From: an uncultured Eubacteriales bacterium
Lineage (GTDB): Bacteria; Bacillota; Clostridia; Oscillospirales; Acutalibacteraceae
DNA: 64,000 nt
Reading direction: 5' to 3'
Assembly (NCBI GenBank): GCA_900315785.1
Contig: ONAL01000002.1
Coordinates: 60,139-124,138, forward strand
Part shown: positions 15,464 to 25,191 of the stretch, one piece after another
Numbering within the stretch: position 1 is the stretch's first letter
How the letters are laid out: each line of letters opens with the position of its first letter
Notes under the pieces: generated by a model
Database searches by the model: none
What the model saw: only the letters and a program-made list of their open reading frames with translations
Told to the model about the DNA's origin: nothing
Program-made: the position numbers and the translations under genes

Positions 15464-17501
15464 TGGAATACACCTCCTTTAATCGTTTTATGATAGCTGC
15501 GTCGGGGATATTTACCTTCTGACCTTTGTCGAGCATTTTGACGGAAAGGCGTTTCATATCCTCGTAAATCGCAATAACTCCGAGGTCGTTGAGCGCCTCG
15601 AAAATAACTCTGAGCTGTCCCATCGAAACCGCGTCATTGAGCTCATGGAGAATAACCTCGGGGTGGAGATTGTCGCGGTTTTTGAGACCCTTCAGATAAC
15701 GGAATACAACGGCGAACATTGTCCTTGTCGGAATAATGGAGACAAGCTCCTCACGGCTGAGGACTTCACCCTTGCAGAATGAATCAAACAGCCTCTGGCT
15801 TTTTATATACCTGAGGTTATCGGTATCGGAGAACCTGATATCTCTGATGAAAATCGATAGGCTCTCTTCCCCTCTGTACTCGTTAACATCGAGCGAAACG
15901 GCGATATCGACCTTGTCGCCCACCTTATAGGCAAAGGTCTGGGTGCTCGCCTTAAACTTCATAGCATTGATGTATCTGCCGCTTTTCATAAAGGTTATGC
16001 GGAGATGTGTGTTGTTCTTGACAGGCTGAATCGACGTAATCTGCAAATCCGAGAGCATAAATACGGGAGAAGGATTTCCCGAACCGTAAGGTTCAAGGAT
16101 ATAAAGGCTCTTTGCAACATCTACAGACAACGCGAGAGGATTGAGCTTGCAGTCAATTTTCAGCTTCGGAACAGGCATTGAAACGGTCGCCGCGTACTCG
16201 TTGATACGCTCTCTGAAAGCTTCGATATCAAAGCTTCCGAGCCCGAGTCCGCACGCCATTGTGTGACCGCCGAAGTGTGTGAGAATATCGGAACAGGAGT
16301 TGACGGCTTCCCATAAATCAAAGCCCTCTACGCTTCTGCCCGAACCGCTCGCTTCCTCTCCGTCTCTTGAAATAACGATACAAGGCTTGCCGTAATACTC
16401 CTTAACTCTGGAGCTTACTATGCCGACTACACCCTTCTTCCAGTTCTCGCCGTCAATGACGATAACCCTATCCTGGACAATTGCGGGATTTCTTGCGGTA
16501 ATTGTGTTGATTTCCTCGAGAATCTGTCTCTCAATCCGCTGCCGCTCGGCGTTATCGTCCGAGAGCTTGTGCGCGATTTCAAGAGCTTTTTCGTAATCCT
16601 CGGTGAGGAGCAGTGAAACGCTGTCCTTTGACTGACCGAGACGGCCTACAGCGTTGATTCTGGGAACAAGAGTAAAGCTGATATTTCCTGCGTTCACAGG
16701 CTTATCCTTGTAGCCCGAGGCTTCACACAGAGCTCTGATACCCGCTCTGTCGCCGTTGTTTATGCTCATAAGACCGCGCTTTACAAAGACGCGGTTCTCG
16801 TCCCTGAGCTCCACAATATCGCCGATTGTACCTATACAAACCAAGTCGGCGTAGTTATCAAGAAGCATATCGACATCGGCGTATTCGCCCTCGATAGCCA
16901 TAACAAGCTTGAACGCAACTCCAACGCCCGAAATCAGCTTGAATCTGCTGTTGCAGTCCGGACGGTGCAAGTCGACAACCGCTGCCGCGTCGGGCAAGGT
17001 TTTGCCGACAACGTGATGGTCTGTGACTACCGTATCAATTCCGAGCGAGTTCGCGTAAGCGATTTCCTCGACCGCTGAAATTCCCGTATCGACTGTGACA
17101 ATCAGGGCTACGCCCATATTGTTTATAATATCCACCGCCGCTTTATTCATTCCGTAGCCTTCGGATTCGCGTTCGGGAATATAGTAACAGACATCGGCTC
17201 CGACCGTTTCAAGGTACGAATAAAGCAGAGCCGTGGCGGAAACGCCGTCAGCGTCAAAATCACCGTAAACGCAGATTTTCTCGCCGTTATCTATGGCAAG
17301 CTTTATGCGCTCAACCGCCTTGTCCATATCCTTGATTTCAAAGGGGTCGTCGATAAAAGCTTCGTCGGAAACAAAGCTCTCGATATCGTCCGACAGTCCT
17401 CTTACGTCAAGGAGCATAGCGACAATCGCGGGAAGTCCGTATTCCTCGGAAATTCTGCCTGCGTTTTCCTTATTCAGTTTTGCAACTGACCATTCTTTCA
17501 T
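15456..17501 (-). CDS. recJ: Single-stranded-DNA-specific exonuclease RecJ
   Basis: 5'-to-3' single-strand exonuclease for recombination and mismatch or base excision repair. The DHH phosphoesterase core shows DFDADG at 81-86, VDTG near 137 and VVTDHHVVG with DHH at 161-163; the DHHA1 domain has the HFGGHTMACGLGL motif near 415. An OB-like domain and the C-terminal extension found in Firmicute RecJ follow. At 681 residues it is within the family range. AAGGATATATT precedes the ATG. It is coupled to relA by an 8-base overlap and follows recN by 18 bases. Confidence 0.95.
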   Translation of the reverse strand: MKEWSVAKLNKENAGRISEEYGLPAIVAMLLDVRGLSDDIESFVSDEAFIDDPFEIKDMDKAVERIKLAIDNGEKICVYGDFDADGVSATALLYSYLETVGADVCYYIPERESEGYGMNKAAVDIINNMGVALIVTVDTGISAVEEIAYANSLGIDTVVTDHHVVGKTLPDAAAVVDLHRPDCNSRFKLISGVGVAFKLVMAIEGEYADVDMLLDNYADLVCIGTIGDIVELRDENRVFVKRGLMSINNGDRAGIRALCEASGYKDKPVNAGNISFTLVPRINAVGRLGQSKDSVSLLLTEDYEKALEIAHKLSDDNAERQRIERQILEEINTITARNPAIVQDRVIVIDGENWKKGVVGIVSSRVKEYYGKPCIVISRDGEEASGSGRSVEGFDLWEAVNSCSDILTHFGGHTMACGLGLGSFDIEAFRERINEYAATVSMPVPKLKIDCKLNPLALSVDVAKSLYILEPYGSGNPSPVFMLSDLQITSIQPVKNNTHLRITFMKSGRYINAMKFKASTQTFAYKVGDKVDIAVSLDVNEYRGEESLSIFIRDIRFSDTDNLRYIKSQRLFDSFCKGEVLSREELVSIIPTRTMFAVVFRYLKGLKNRDNLHPEVILHELNDAVSMGQLRVIFEALNDLGVIAIYEDMKRLSVKMLDKGQKVNIPDAAIIKRLKEVYSNE

Positions 17502-17519
17502 AATATATCCTTAAACAGA

Positions 17520-19181
17520 TTATCCTTCATTATAATTCATAAGACGCTCGGCGTGAGCCAGAGCAGTATCGGTGACGTTTACACCGTCAAGAATACGCGC
17601 AAGCTCTCTGAGCCTGCCGTCGTAGTTAAGCAGAGATATCTCAGTATATGTCCTGCCGTCGGAGACGTTCTTCTTTATCAGGAAGTGGCTGTCTGCGAGC
17701 GCGGCAATCTGAGCCTGATGTGTAACGCAGAGCACCTGACGGGAAGCAGAAACCTCCTTGAGCTTCAAGCCGACCTTCTGAGCGGCTGAGCCCGAAACAC
17801 CTGTGTCAACCTCGTCAAAAATGAGAGTATCTATAACGTCGGCAGAAGCCAAAACCGTTTTAATCGCGAGCATCATACGGGAAAGCTCACCGCCTGACGC
17901 GATTTTAGCCACGGGCTTGGGAGCTTCGCCCGGGTTTGCGGAAATCAATAGCTCAATGATATCCTGACCGTCCTCTTTGAGCGCGCAGATTTCACGCTTT
18001 ACAATAAGCTCGACGTTGGGCATATTGAGGAATGTCATTTCGTCCTTTACGCGCTTTTCAAAATCAGTCGAAGCCTTATCTCTGGAAGCCGTGAGCTTAT
18101 CAGCGAGGGCTTTTGCCTTTTGCTCGGCTTCGTCTACCCTTTCGCTGAGAGCTTCGGCGTTGGCTTCAAAGTCGGTCAGAGTTTTGAGCTCAGCTCTCGC
18201 GTTCTCGAGGAATTCGAGCATTTCAGCTTCGGTGCCGCCGTACTTGCGGCTGAGCTTGTTTAACAAGTCAAGGCGTTCCTCGATTTCTTCAAGACGAATC
18301 GGGTTTTCCTCGCTGTCATCAATTGCTTCTGAGATATCGTTGTTGATATCCCTTGCCTCATAATACAAATCATTGAGACGTGTGAAAACAGGCTCAACGG
18401 CGGGGTTCATATCTACCGCCTTACCGAGAGCAGTAACCGCGTCGTCGAGAATATCGAGCGCGCCGTCCGAGCCCATACCCTCAAGAAGCGATTTCGCTTT
18501 ATGGAGTGAGGCTACAGTTTTTTCGGCATTCATAAGGACGCGGCGTTCCTCGGTGAGCGCTTCTGTCTCACCCTCGGTGATGTCGGCGTTTTCAAGCTCC
18601 TCGACCTGATAGGACAGAATATCAATTCTCCTTTCACGGTCGGTCTCGGAGTTCAGAAAATCCCTGAGCTCCTTTTTGAGTTTCCTGTACTCGGAAAACT
18701 TCTCCTTATACTCTTCGAGCAGTTCCTGATTGTTTGCGAGATTATCTATATATGTGATATGAGTATCGGGAGAAAACAGCTCGTAGCTCTCGTGCTGACC
18801 GTGAATGTTGATAAGGTTCAGTCCGAGCTCCTTGAGCAGAGACACATTCGCGGGTCTGCCGTTTACCCTGCAGGTGTTCTTGCCCGAAAGCGACAGAGTT
18901 CTGCTCAGAACCAGCTCGTCATCGACGGGATAGCCGTTTTCCTCGAGCTTCTGTTTTACAATGTCGTTGATATCGGAAAATGACGCAAAAACAGTAGCCG
19001 ACTGTTCACCCGAACGAATCAGCTCCTTGCTTGCCCTCTGACCGAGAACGGCGTTGATAGCGTCTATTACGATACTTTTACCCGCGCCTGTCTCACCTGT
19101 CAGTATGTTCAGACCCGAGTAAAACTCGACCTCGGTTTTTTCGATAACCGCGATGTTTTCTATGTAAAGAGAATTTAACAT
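17520..19181 (-). CDS. recN: DNA repair protein RecN
   Basis: SMC-like ATPase of 553 residues that gathers DNA ends at double-strand breaks. Walker A GETGAGKS is at 29-36, the ABC signature is in IASGGELSRMMLA, and Walker B is LIFDEVDTGVSG. The middle ~350 residues are coiled coil. The gene follows argR, the standard Firmicute order (xseB-ispA-dxs-tlyA-nadK-argR-recN). AAAGGATAAGTT precedes the ATG. Only 10 bases separate it from argR, so it is transcribed with that cluster. Confidence 0.96.
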   Translation of the reverse strand: MLNSLYIENIAVIEKTEVEFYSGLNILTGETGAGKSIVIDAINAVLGQRASKELIRSGEQSATVFASFSDINDIVKQKLEENGYPVDDELVLSRTLSLSGKNTCRVNGRPANVSLLKELGLNLINIHGQHESYELFSPDTHITYIDNLANNQELLEEYKEKFSEYRKLKKELRDFLNSETDRERRIDILSYQVEELENADITEGETEALTEERRVLMNAEKTVASLHKAKSLLEGMGSDGALDILDDAVTALGKAVDMNPAVEPVFTRLNDLYYEARDINNDISEAIDDSEENPIRLEEIEERLDLLNKLSRKYGGTEAEMLEFLENARAELKTLTDFEANAEALSERVDEAEQKAKALADKLTASRDKASTDFEKRVKDEMTFLNMPNVELIVKREICALKEDGQDIIELLISANPGEAPKPVAKIASGGELSRMMLAIKTVLASADVIDTLIFDEVDTGVSGSAAQKVGLKLKEVSASRQVLCVTHQAQIAALADSHFLIKKNVSDGRTYTEISLLNYDGRLRELARILDGVNVTDTALAHAERLMNYNEG

Positions 19182-19191
19182 AACTTATCCT

Positions 19192-19638
19192 TTAGAGATG
19201 TTTTTTTAAATCAAACGTCAGCTTTTCCGCCGCGTTGTTATCGGCGCAGACAATGAAAATTGTATCGTCGCCCGCCAGAGTTCCGATAATACCCTTCAAG
19301 TCCATAGAATCTATGGAAGCACAGATAGCGTTAGCCATACCCGCAAGTGTCTTGATAACAACCATATTCTGAGCGGCTTTGACCGAAATCACGGAGCTGT
19401 TGAAAAATCCGTTGATGTTGCTCTGGGCGTCTATTACGCTGTTCGAAATCGAGGTGTAGCGATACTTGCCGTCGCCTGAAAGCGACTTTAAAAGACGAAG
19501 CTCCTTGATATCGCGGGAAACGGTCGCCTGTGTTACGTTAAAGCCGTTTTCCTTTAGGCGGTAGAGAAGCTCCTCCTGAGTTTCGATGGGATATTCATTT
19601 ATAAGGTCTAAAATAGTAGCTTGTCTTCTGGTTTTCAT
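19192..19638 (-). CDS. argR: Arginine repressor ArgR/AhrC
   Basis: Arginine-responsive transcription regulator of 148 residues. The N-terminal winged helix-turn-helix (ILDLINEYPIETQEELLYRLKENGFNVTQATVSRDIKEL) binds ARG boxes; the C-terminal hexamerization and arginine-binding domain has GMANAICASID and GIIGTLAGDDTIFIV with the paired-Asp-type GDD. The ATG shares one base with the nadK stop (TGATG). In Firmicutes this position between nadK and recN is usual, although arginine genes lie elsewhere. Confidence 0.95.
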   Translation of the reverse strand: MKTRRQATILDLINEYPIETQEELLYRLKENGFNVTQATVSRDIKELRLLKSLSGDGKYRYTSISNSVIDAQSNINGFFNSSVISVKAAQNMVVIKTLAGMANAICASIDSMDLKGIIGTLAGDDTIFIVCADNNAAEKLTFDLKKHL

Positions 19639-20492
19639 CAGGATTTTCTCTCCTTTAGTTTTTCGTTGAGAAGTTGGTAGAAGTTTCGGTCGTAAAGCGT
19701 GATGAGCTTGAGGCTCTTATCTGACTTCTTTATAGTGATAAAATCGTCGGGGGTTATGCTTATATTGCGTTCGCCGTCGATTGAAAGCACCGCAGGGATT
19801 GAATCGTTGAGCTTGATTCTCGCGGTCAGAACCGCGTTGCTGCCGAACACAACCGAGCGTGAAATCAGCGAGTGAGGACACACGGGCGTGAGCAGAATAC
19901 ACTTCATTTCGGGATAGATAACGGGACCGCCCGCGGAAAGCGCGTAAGCCGTGGAGCCTGTGGGAGTTGAAAAAAGCAGTCCGTCGGCGTGGTATGAGGA
20001 AATCGGCGAGTTATCGAGCGATACCGAGATATCAATCATTCTGGAAAGCTGACCTCGGGCGATGTTCGCTTCATTTACGGCGAGGTAGGTTTTCTCCCTG
20101 CCGTCCTTATCACGGACGGTAACGTCGAGGAGCATTCGCTTCTGGACGGAATAATCGCCGATAAGGAGCCTGTTCAAATCCTCGATGTTGTCGGGCTCAA
20201 CCTCGGCGGCAAAACCCAATCTGCCGACGTTTACGCCTATCATCGGCTTGTCAGCCTTTGCGGCGTACTTTGCCGAGTGAATAATCGTGCCGTCGCCGCC
20301 GACCGTAACGGCGAGGTCACATTTCTCAAACAGCGAGCTGTAGTTCTGGGCGGATTCCAAATCCGCGTCAAAAATCTGGTGCTCCTTCAACGCTATCAGC
20401 TCGGCGCCCTGCTTTTGCAGCAGAGTCGCAATATTATAGGCGCAGGAAATCGCCTTTTCTTTGCTTGTGTTTACAATTAACGCTATTTTCAT
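19638..20492 (-). CDS. nadK: NAD kinase
   Basis: Phosphorylates NAD to NADP. GGDGT at 65-69 is the catalytic and nucleotide motif, followed by the NE/D motif in AVNEANIARG and the glycine-rich LLFSTPTGSTAYALSAGGPV that binds NAD. Length 284 is typical. The start at 20490-20492 has only a weak ribosome site (AAGTAGTT) and lies two bases after the tlyA stop, so translation probably depends on ribosomes leaving tlyA. It overlaps argR by one base. Confidence 0.95.
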   Translation of the reverse strand: MKIALIVNTSKEKAISCAYNIATLLQKQGAELIALKEHQIFDADLESAQNYSSLFEKCDLAVTVGGDGTIIHSAKYAAKADKPMIGVNVGRLGFAAEVEPDNIEDLNRLLIGDYSVQKRMLLDVTVRDKDGREKTYLAVNEANIARGQLSRMIDISVSLDNSPISSYHADGLLFSTPTGSTAYALSAGGPVIYPEMKCILLTPVCPHSLISRSVVFGSNAVLTARIKLNDSIPAVLSIDGERNISITPDDFITIKKSDKSLKLITLYDRNFYQLLNEKLKERKS

Positions 20493-20494
20493 AA

Positions 20495-21298
20495 CTACTT
20501 ATCCAATGCTTCGTGAGAGCTCTTGACAAGCTCTGTCGGCGACACCTCGGTAAAGGATTTCGGGGCGTCGGATTTTTCAAGATGTATGAGGTACTCGATA
20601 TTTCCCTCGGGTCCTTTTATCGGGGAATAATCGAGATTCAGAACGCTGTAGCCGTTCCCGAGACAGAAGTCATAAATCGAGCTGACAACCTCGGCGTGAA
20701 CCGCGGGGTCGCGGACTACGCCCTTTTTGCCGACCTTATCGCGTCCCGCTTCAAACTGAGGTTTGATAAGGCAGACTGCCTGAGCGTTATCGGAGAGGAG
20801 CTCTCTAGCAACGGGAAGCAGAAGCTTGAGCGAGATGAAGCTTACGTCAATCGAGAAGAAATCAATCTTATCGGGGACGAGCTCCTCGGTTACGTTTCGC
20901 ATATTGGTTCTCTCGAGGTTCACGACGCGCTCGTCGGTTCTGAGCTTCCACGCGAGCTGACCGTAGCCGACGTCTATGGAATAAACCTTCTTTGCGCCGT
21001 TCTGAAGCATACAGTCGGTGAAGCCGCCCGTTGAAGCTCCGATATCCATTGTGATTTTGTCCTTGAGGTCTATATTAAAATTGTTGATTGCCTTTTCAAG
21101 CTTGAGACCGCCTCGGCTGACGTACTTGGGAGCCTTGCCGCGAAACTCTATGTTCGCGTTTTCATCGTAGCTCTGTCCCGCCTTGTCAGCCTTCTGATTA
21201 TCGACGAAAACCTCTCCCGCCATAATCAGCGCCTTAGCCTTTTCTCTGCTTTCGGCGAAGCCACGCTCGAAAACAAGAATATCAAGTCGTTTTTTCAT
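20495..21298 (-). CDS. tlyA: TlyA-family rRNA 2'-O-methyltransferase / YqxC
   Basis: Protein of 267 residues with an N-terminal S4 RNA-binding domain (KRLDILVFERGFAESREKAKALIMAGEVFVDNQ) and an FtsJ-type Rossmann methyltransferase with the SAM site MDIGASTGGFTDCML near residues 85-98. Mycobacterial TlyA methylates 16S and 23S rRNA 2'-OH groups; Firmicute YqxC-type homologues share the domains but their target is not proven here. The ATG overlaps the dxs stop by ATGA. It sits in the conserved dxs-tlyA-nadK-argR-recN string. Confidence 0.92.
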   Translation of the reverse strand: MKKRLDILVFERGFAESREKAKALIMAGEVFVDNQKADKAGQSYDENANIEFRGKAPKYVSRGGLKLEKAINNFNIDLKDKITMDIGASTGGFTDCMLQNGAKKVYSIDVGYGQLAWKLRTDERVVNLERTNMRNVTEELVPDKIDFFSIDVSFISLKLLLPVARELLSDNAQAVCLIKPQFEAGRDKVGKKGVVRDPAVHAEVVSSIYDFCLGNGYSVLNLDYSPIKGPEGNIEYLIHLEKSDAPKSFTEVSPTELVKSSHEALDK

Positions 21299-23157
21299 AT
21301 ATTGTCCTTAATAATTCTCATCATTCCGCTGTCGTCGAGCTCGAGCTCCGCGAGGGCTTCGAGCACCGTTTCGTGGCGGACGAATCGGTCTTTGATTCCG
21401 TGAATTTTATAGTAGAAGCTTTTACCTGTCTTTTTGAGCTCATAGCCGAAGGATTCGCCTATACCGCCCGCAACGAGACTTTCCTCAAAGAAGAAAATGC
21501 GCGAACTGAGCGACGCAAGCTCGACCGCCTTGGGGTCAATCGGCTTGATACGGCAAAGCTTGATGATGTTGATTTCGATTCCTTCTTTTTTGAGCCTTTC
21601 CTTGGCTCTGCACGCGTAGGAGAAAAGTCTGCCGTAGGTAACGAGAGTTATTCCCGCGTGCTCGTTGCCGTAAAGGTCAAAATCTATGCTGTAGTTGTCG
21701 TAGTCAAACGGTCTGTACAGCTCGCCGCCGCGCGGATAACGCACAGCGACAAGTCCGTCGCACATATACGCCGCCGCGTTCATTGAATGCCTGAGTTCGT
21801 TGAAGTAACAGGGTGAAAAGATTGTGGTGTTCGGGATTGTGTTGAGCATACTCACGTCGAACGTTCCCTGATGAGTTTCTCCGTCGTTGCCGACAATTCC
21901 CGCTCGGTCAATCGCGACAATGACGTGAAGGCTCTGGATAGCCGCGTCGTGGATAAGCTGGTCAAAGCCTCTCTGCAAAAATGAGGAATAAACCGCGAAG
22001 AACGGAATAATACCCTTTGAAGCGAGACCGCAGGCAAAGGTCAGAGCGTGCTCCTCGGCGATACCGACGTCAAAGAACCTTGACTTGTAAAGGTGCGAGA
22101 AATGCGAGAGACCCGTTCCCAGCGTCATCGCGGCGGTGATTGCGACAATCTTCTTGTCCTTTTCCGCCATATTGCAAATCTGTTTTCCGAAAACCGCAGA
22201 AAAGCCCTTATGGCTCGAAAGCGGCTCGCCCGTATTAATATCAAATTTACCGATTCCGTGGAACTCCTTGGGGTGAGTTTCGGCAGGCTCGTAGCCCTTG
22301 CCCTTCTTTGTAACGACGTGAACAAGCACAGGCTCGTTGCATTTCTTTGCGAGCGCCAGAGCATTGTCGAGCTCCTCGAGGTCGTGACCGTCAACAGGTC
22401 CGATATATGTATATCCGAGAGCGTCAAAGAGCGTATTCTTGTAAATCAGATTCTTAATCTTTGACTTGCTTCGCTTGAGAATCTTCTTGAAGAGCTTGCC
22501 GATAATCGGTATGTAGGTAAGGATTTTTTCGGTGCGGCGCTTCGTTCTGATATACGCGGGCTTGATACGCATATGCGAAAGGTGCATAGCAAGACCGCCG
22601 ACGTTGTTGGAAATCGACATTTTGTTGTCGTTGAGAATAACGATAAAGTTCTTCTTGAAACGTCCGGCATTATTCAGCCCCTCAAACGCAAGACCGCCTG
22701 TCAGCGAGCCGTCGCCGATAACCGCGATTGTGTAAGAGGTTTCGCCCTTGAGCACCTTGGCTCTCGCGATACCGTAAGCCGCAGAAATTGAGGTTGAAGC
22801 GTGACCTGCGTTAAACGCGTCGTAAACGCTTTCACTGCGCTTCGGGAAGCCAGCCAGACCGTCCTTCTGACGGATTGTGTCAATCTGCTCGTAGCGTCCC
22901 GTCAGCATTTTGTGAACGTAGCTCTGATGACCCACGTCCCAGACAATGCTGTCCTTGGGGCAGTTGAAGCTCTTGTGAAGCATAACCGTGAGCTCGACTA
23001 TGCCGAGGTTTGACGCGAGATGACCGCCGTTTTCGGACACAACCTCAATGAGCTTTTCACGGATTTCCGCACAAAGTTCCTTGAGCTCTTCGTCGCTGAG
23101 ATTTCTCAGGTTTGAAGGATTTTTAATTGTAGAAAGGATTTTAAATTCATTATCCAT
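21295..23157 (-). CDS. dxs: 1-deoxy-D-xylulose-5-phosphate synthase
   Basis: Thiamine diphosphate enzyme joining pyruvate and glyceraldehyde 3-phosphate, the first step of the MEP isoprenoid pathway. Of 620 residues, the ThDP motif runs from GDGS at 148-151 to NDN at 176-178; the transketolase-like Pyr domain has VGIAEEHALTFACGLA, and the C-terminal transketolase domain is complete. The catalytic His region GGHLASNLGIVELTV is at 44-58. It is followed by ispA on the upstream side, so both supply isoprenoid precursors. ATG is preceded by GGAAGGATT. Confidence 0.96.
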   Translation of the reverse strand: MDNEFKILSTIKNPSNLRNLSDEELKELCAEIREKLIEVVSENGGHLASNLGIVELTVMLHKSFNCPKDSIVWDVGHQSYVHKMLTGRYEQIDTIRQKDGLAGFPKRSESVYDAFNAGHASTSISAAYGIARAKVLKGETSYTIAVIGDGSLTGGLAFEGLNNAGRFKKNFIVILNDNKMSISNNVGGLAMHLSHMRIKPAYIRTKRRTEKILTYIPIIGKLFKKILKRSKSKIKNLIYKNTLFDALGYTYIGPVDGHDLEELDNALALAKKCNEPVLVHVVTKKGKGYEPAETHPKEFHGIGKFDINTGEPLSSHKGFSAVFGKQICNMAEKDKKIVAITAAMTLGTGLSHFSHLYKSRFFDVGIAEEHALTFACGLASKGIIPFFAVYSSFLQRGFDQLIHDAAIQSLHVIVAIDRAGIVGNDGETHQGTFDVSMLNTIPNTTIFSPCYFNELRHSMNAAAYMCDGLVAVRYPRGGELYRPFDYDNYSIDFDLYGNEHAGITLVTYGRLFSYACRAKERLKKEGIEINIIKLCRIKPIDPKAVELASLSSRIFFFEESLVAGGIGESFGYELKKTGKSFYYKIHGIKDRFVRHETVLEALAELELDDSGMMRIIKDNI

Positions 23158-23183
23158 AAATAATCCTTCCTTTCATTAATCTG

Positions 23184-24053
23184 TTAGTTTTTGCGTTTTG
23201 CAAGGTTGAGCGCCAGCTCCCTGAGGGCTTCTGTATCGCCGCCGAGCTTGTCCAAGGTGTTGAGCGCTTCATCGGTAAGTCCGTCGACCATTTCACGGCA
23301 CTTTTCGATTCCGAAAAGGCTGACGTATGTGGACTTGTTGTTGTCCTCGTCGGAGCCTACGGGCTTGCCCAGAACCTCATCAGTTGAGGTTATATCGAGA
23401 ATATCGTCGACAATCTGGAAGGCTATTCCGATAGCCTTGCCGTAGCTCTCGCAGAGCTTTACCTTTGCGTTGTCCGCTCCCGCGCAGATTGCTCCCATAG
23501 CACAGGCAGCCTGAATAAGCGCCGCGGTTTTGAGATTATCACACGCGGAAACCTCGGCATAGGTCGCGACCTTTGTTTCGTTCTCGAGGTCGATTACCTG
23601 ACCGCCTACCATTCCCTTTGCGCCGCAATAGTCTGCGAGCTTAGAGATGCAGCGGACGGCTCTGTCGGCTCCGACCTTTTCGACGGTTGAGTCAAGAGAC
23701 ATAACCTCGAACGCAAGGCTCTGCAAGGCGTCGCCAGCGAGAAGCGCGATATCCTCTCCGAATTTTTTATGGTTAGACGGTTTGCCGCGACGCATATCGT
23801 CGTCGTCCATACAAGGCAAATCGTCGTGAATCAGCGAATATGTGTGAATATATTCCACAGCGCACGCAAACGGCAGTGCCTTTTCGATATCTCCGCCGCA
23901 AAGACGGCAGAACTCCAGCACAAGTCTGGGACGGATACGCTTTCCGCCCGCTTCGACGCTGTAGCGCATAGAGTCAAAGAGTTTTTTTATATATTCGTCA
24001 TTCTTGGGAATATAGGAAAACAGAGATTTTTCAACTAAGGAAACATCATTCAT
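23184..24053 (-). CDS. ispA: Farnesyl/geranyl diphosphate synthase (polyprenyl synthetase)
   Basis: Condenses isopentenyl and dimethylallyl diphosphate into C10-C15 prenyl diphosphates used for undecaprenyl phosphate and quinones. The first Asp-rich motif is DDLPCMDDDD at 77-86, the RRGKPSNHKKFGED region follows, and the second motif is VDDILDITSTDEVLGK. Length 289 matches bacterial IspA. It overlaps the xseB stop by 8 bases and precedes dxs by 26 bases. The product chain length is inferred from family membership. Confidence 0.95.
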   Translation of the reverse strand: MNDVSLVEKSLFSYIPKNDEYIKKLFDSMRYSVEAGGKRIRPRLVLEFCRLCGGDIEKALPFACAVEYIHTYSLIHDDLPCMDDDDMRRGKPSNHKKFGEDIALLAGDALQSLAFEVMSLDSTVEKVGADRAVRCISKLADYCGAKGMVGGQVIDLENETKVATYAEVSACDNLKTAALIQAACAMGAICAGADNAKVKLCESYGKAIGIAFQIVDDILDITSTDEVLGKPVGSDEDNNKSTYVSLFGIEKCREMVDGLTDEALNTLDKLGGDTEALRELALNLAKRKN

Positions 24054-24270
24054 TGCTGCTGCCCTCCTCGCTTATCCACGCGATTTTATCGTTGGCCTGC
24101 TTTATCCTGTCGCCGTAGACCGTGATTTTCTTATAGCAGAAGTTGAGAAGCTCGCAGATTTCCTCGTAGTTTTTGACGAACTCGTCGAAGTTGAGCTCAC
24201 TCTCCTGGAGCTTTTTTACCTTGACCTCAAGCATTTCGTTTGCCTGTTCAAGAGTTAAGTTTTCATTCAT
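24046..24270 (-). CDS. xseB: Exodeoxyribonuclease VII small subunit
   Basis: Small helical subunit of 74 residues of exonuclease VII, which degrades single-stranded DNA from both ends when bound to XseA. The sequence LEQANEMLEVKVKKLQESELNFDEFVKNYEEICELLNFCYKKI resembles the XseB two-helix hairpin. ATG 24268-24270 follows AAGGTGATAACA; it overlaps the whiA stop by eight bases, and its own stop overlaps ispA. The large subunit xseA, which normally precedes xseB, is absent; whiA is in its place. Confidence 0.86.
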   Translation of the reverse strand: MNENLTLEQANEMLEVKVKKLQESELNFDEFVKNYEEICELLNFCYKKITVYGDRIKQANDKIAWISEEGSSNE

Positions 24271-25189
24271 TGTTATCACCTTTTTCATCGGCAATTTTAT
24301 ATAGCCTGTCTATTCTGTGGTTAACACCGCTTCGGGAGATTTTCAGCTCCGCCGCAAGCTCCTTGAGCGACATTTCGGGATTCTCAAGCCGAAGCTCGCA
24401 TAGGCTTCTGAGCTCCTCGGGAAGTGAATCAAGCCCGTCGCGGTCCTTGATGATATTTATGGCGCGAATCTGCTTTGCCGCCGCGTCGGCAAGCTTTCTG
24501 ATATTTGAAAGCTCCGAATTCTGACGGCGAGTGAGGTCGTTTATCATATCCTTATAAGCGCTCGTCTCGATAATCCGCATTACGGAATTACCTGCGCCGA
24601 TAAATCCGAGAAAGTCACATATATTGTCGCTGCCCTTGATATATACAAGGTATGAGCCTTTTCGGGAAATGACCTTGGGATTAACGGAGAACACCTCTAC
24701 CTCACCGATAAAATGCATAAGGTTCTCGGCGAGCGTCTTGTGCCTTACCATAAGCTCCAGATGATTGCCCTTCTGAGGGTCGGTAACGGAGCCGCAGCTC
24801 AGAAAAACACCTCTGAGAAACGGCGCGTAAAGGCTCTCGGCACCGAGGTTAGCCCTGTTGATTCTGAGCTTGATATCCTTGGTTGTATGACCGTAATACT
24901 CAAAAATCCTTCTGCACTCATCGGGAATCATTATAGAAACCTTGTAAAGCCCCGTGTCCTTAACCTTTGGCGCAAGGTCTGACTTCTTCTCGATTATCGG
25001 AGTGAAAAGCTCGGTGAGCAAGTCTTCAAACCTCAGAGCAGAGTATTTGTTTTCAGTTTTATACACAATTTCACGCGAGGAAAACCTGTTGCAGAACAAG
25101 AGCATTCCGTACAGCTCGGCATAAAGCTCCGACTTTTCAGAAGTGCTCACGCCGCACAGCTCGCGTTTTACATCTGCGGAAAATGACAT
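24263..25189 (-). CDS. whiA: DNA-binding protein WhiA
   Basis: Protein of 308 residues conserved in Gram-positive bacteria, linked to sporulation in Streptomyces and to division or chromosome segregation in Bacillus. The N-terminal half is a degenerate LAGLIDADG homing-endonuclease fold (LRGVFLSCGSVTDPQKGNHLELMV); the C-terminal third is a helix-turn-helix region (MSLKELAAELKISRSGVNHRIDRLYKIA). It starts 2 bases after the rapZ stop. glmR/yvcK, which usually sits between rapZ and whiA, is missing. Confidence 0.94.
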   Translation of the reverse strand: MSFSADVKRELCGVSTSEKSELYAELYGMLLFCNRFSSREIVYKTENKYSALRFEDLLTELFTPIIEKKSDLAPKVKDTGLYKVSIMIPDECRRIFEYYGHTTKDIKLRINRANLGAESLYAPFLRGVFLSCGSVTDPQKGNHLELMVRHKTLAENLMHFIGEVEVFSVNPKVISRKGSYLVYIKGSDNICDFLGFIGAGNSVMRIIETSAYKDMINDLTRRQNSELSNIRKLADAAAKQIRAINIIKDRDGLDSLPEELRSLCELRLENPEMSLKELAAELKISRSGVNHRIDRLYKIADEKGDNNE

Positions 25190-25191
25190 AA

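Noticed and set aside
21373-21786. Plus-strand frame of 137 codons opposite dxs
   Set aside because: Antisense shadow of a well-supported dxs gene.
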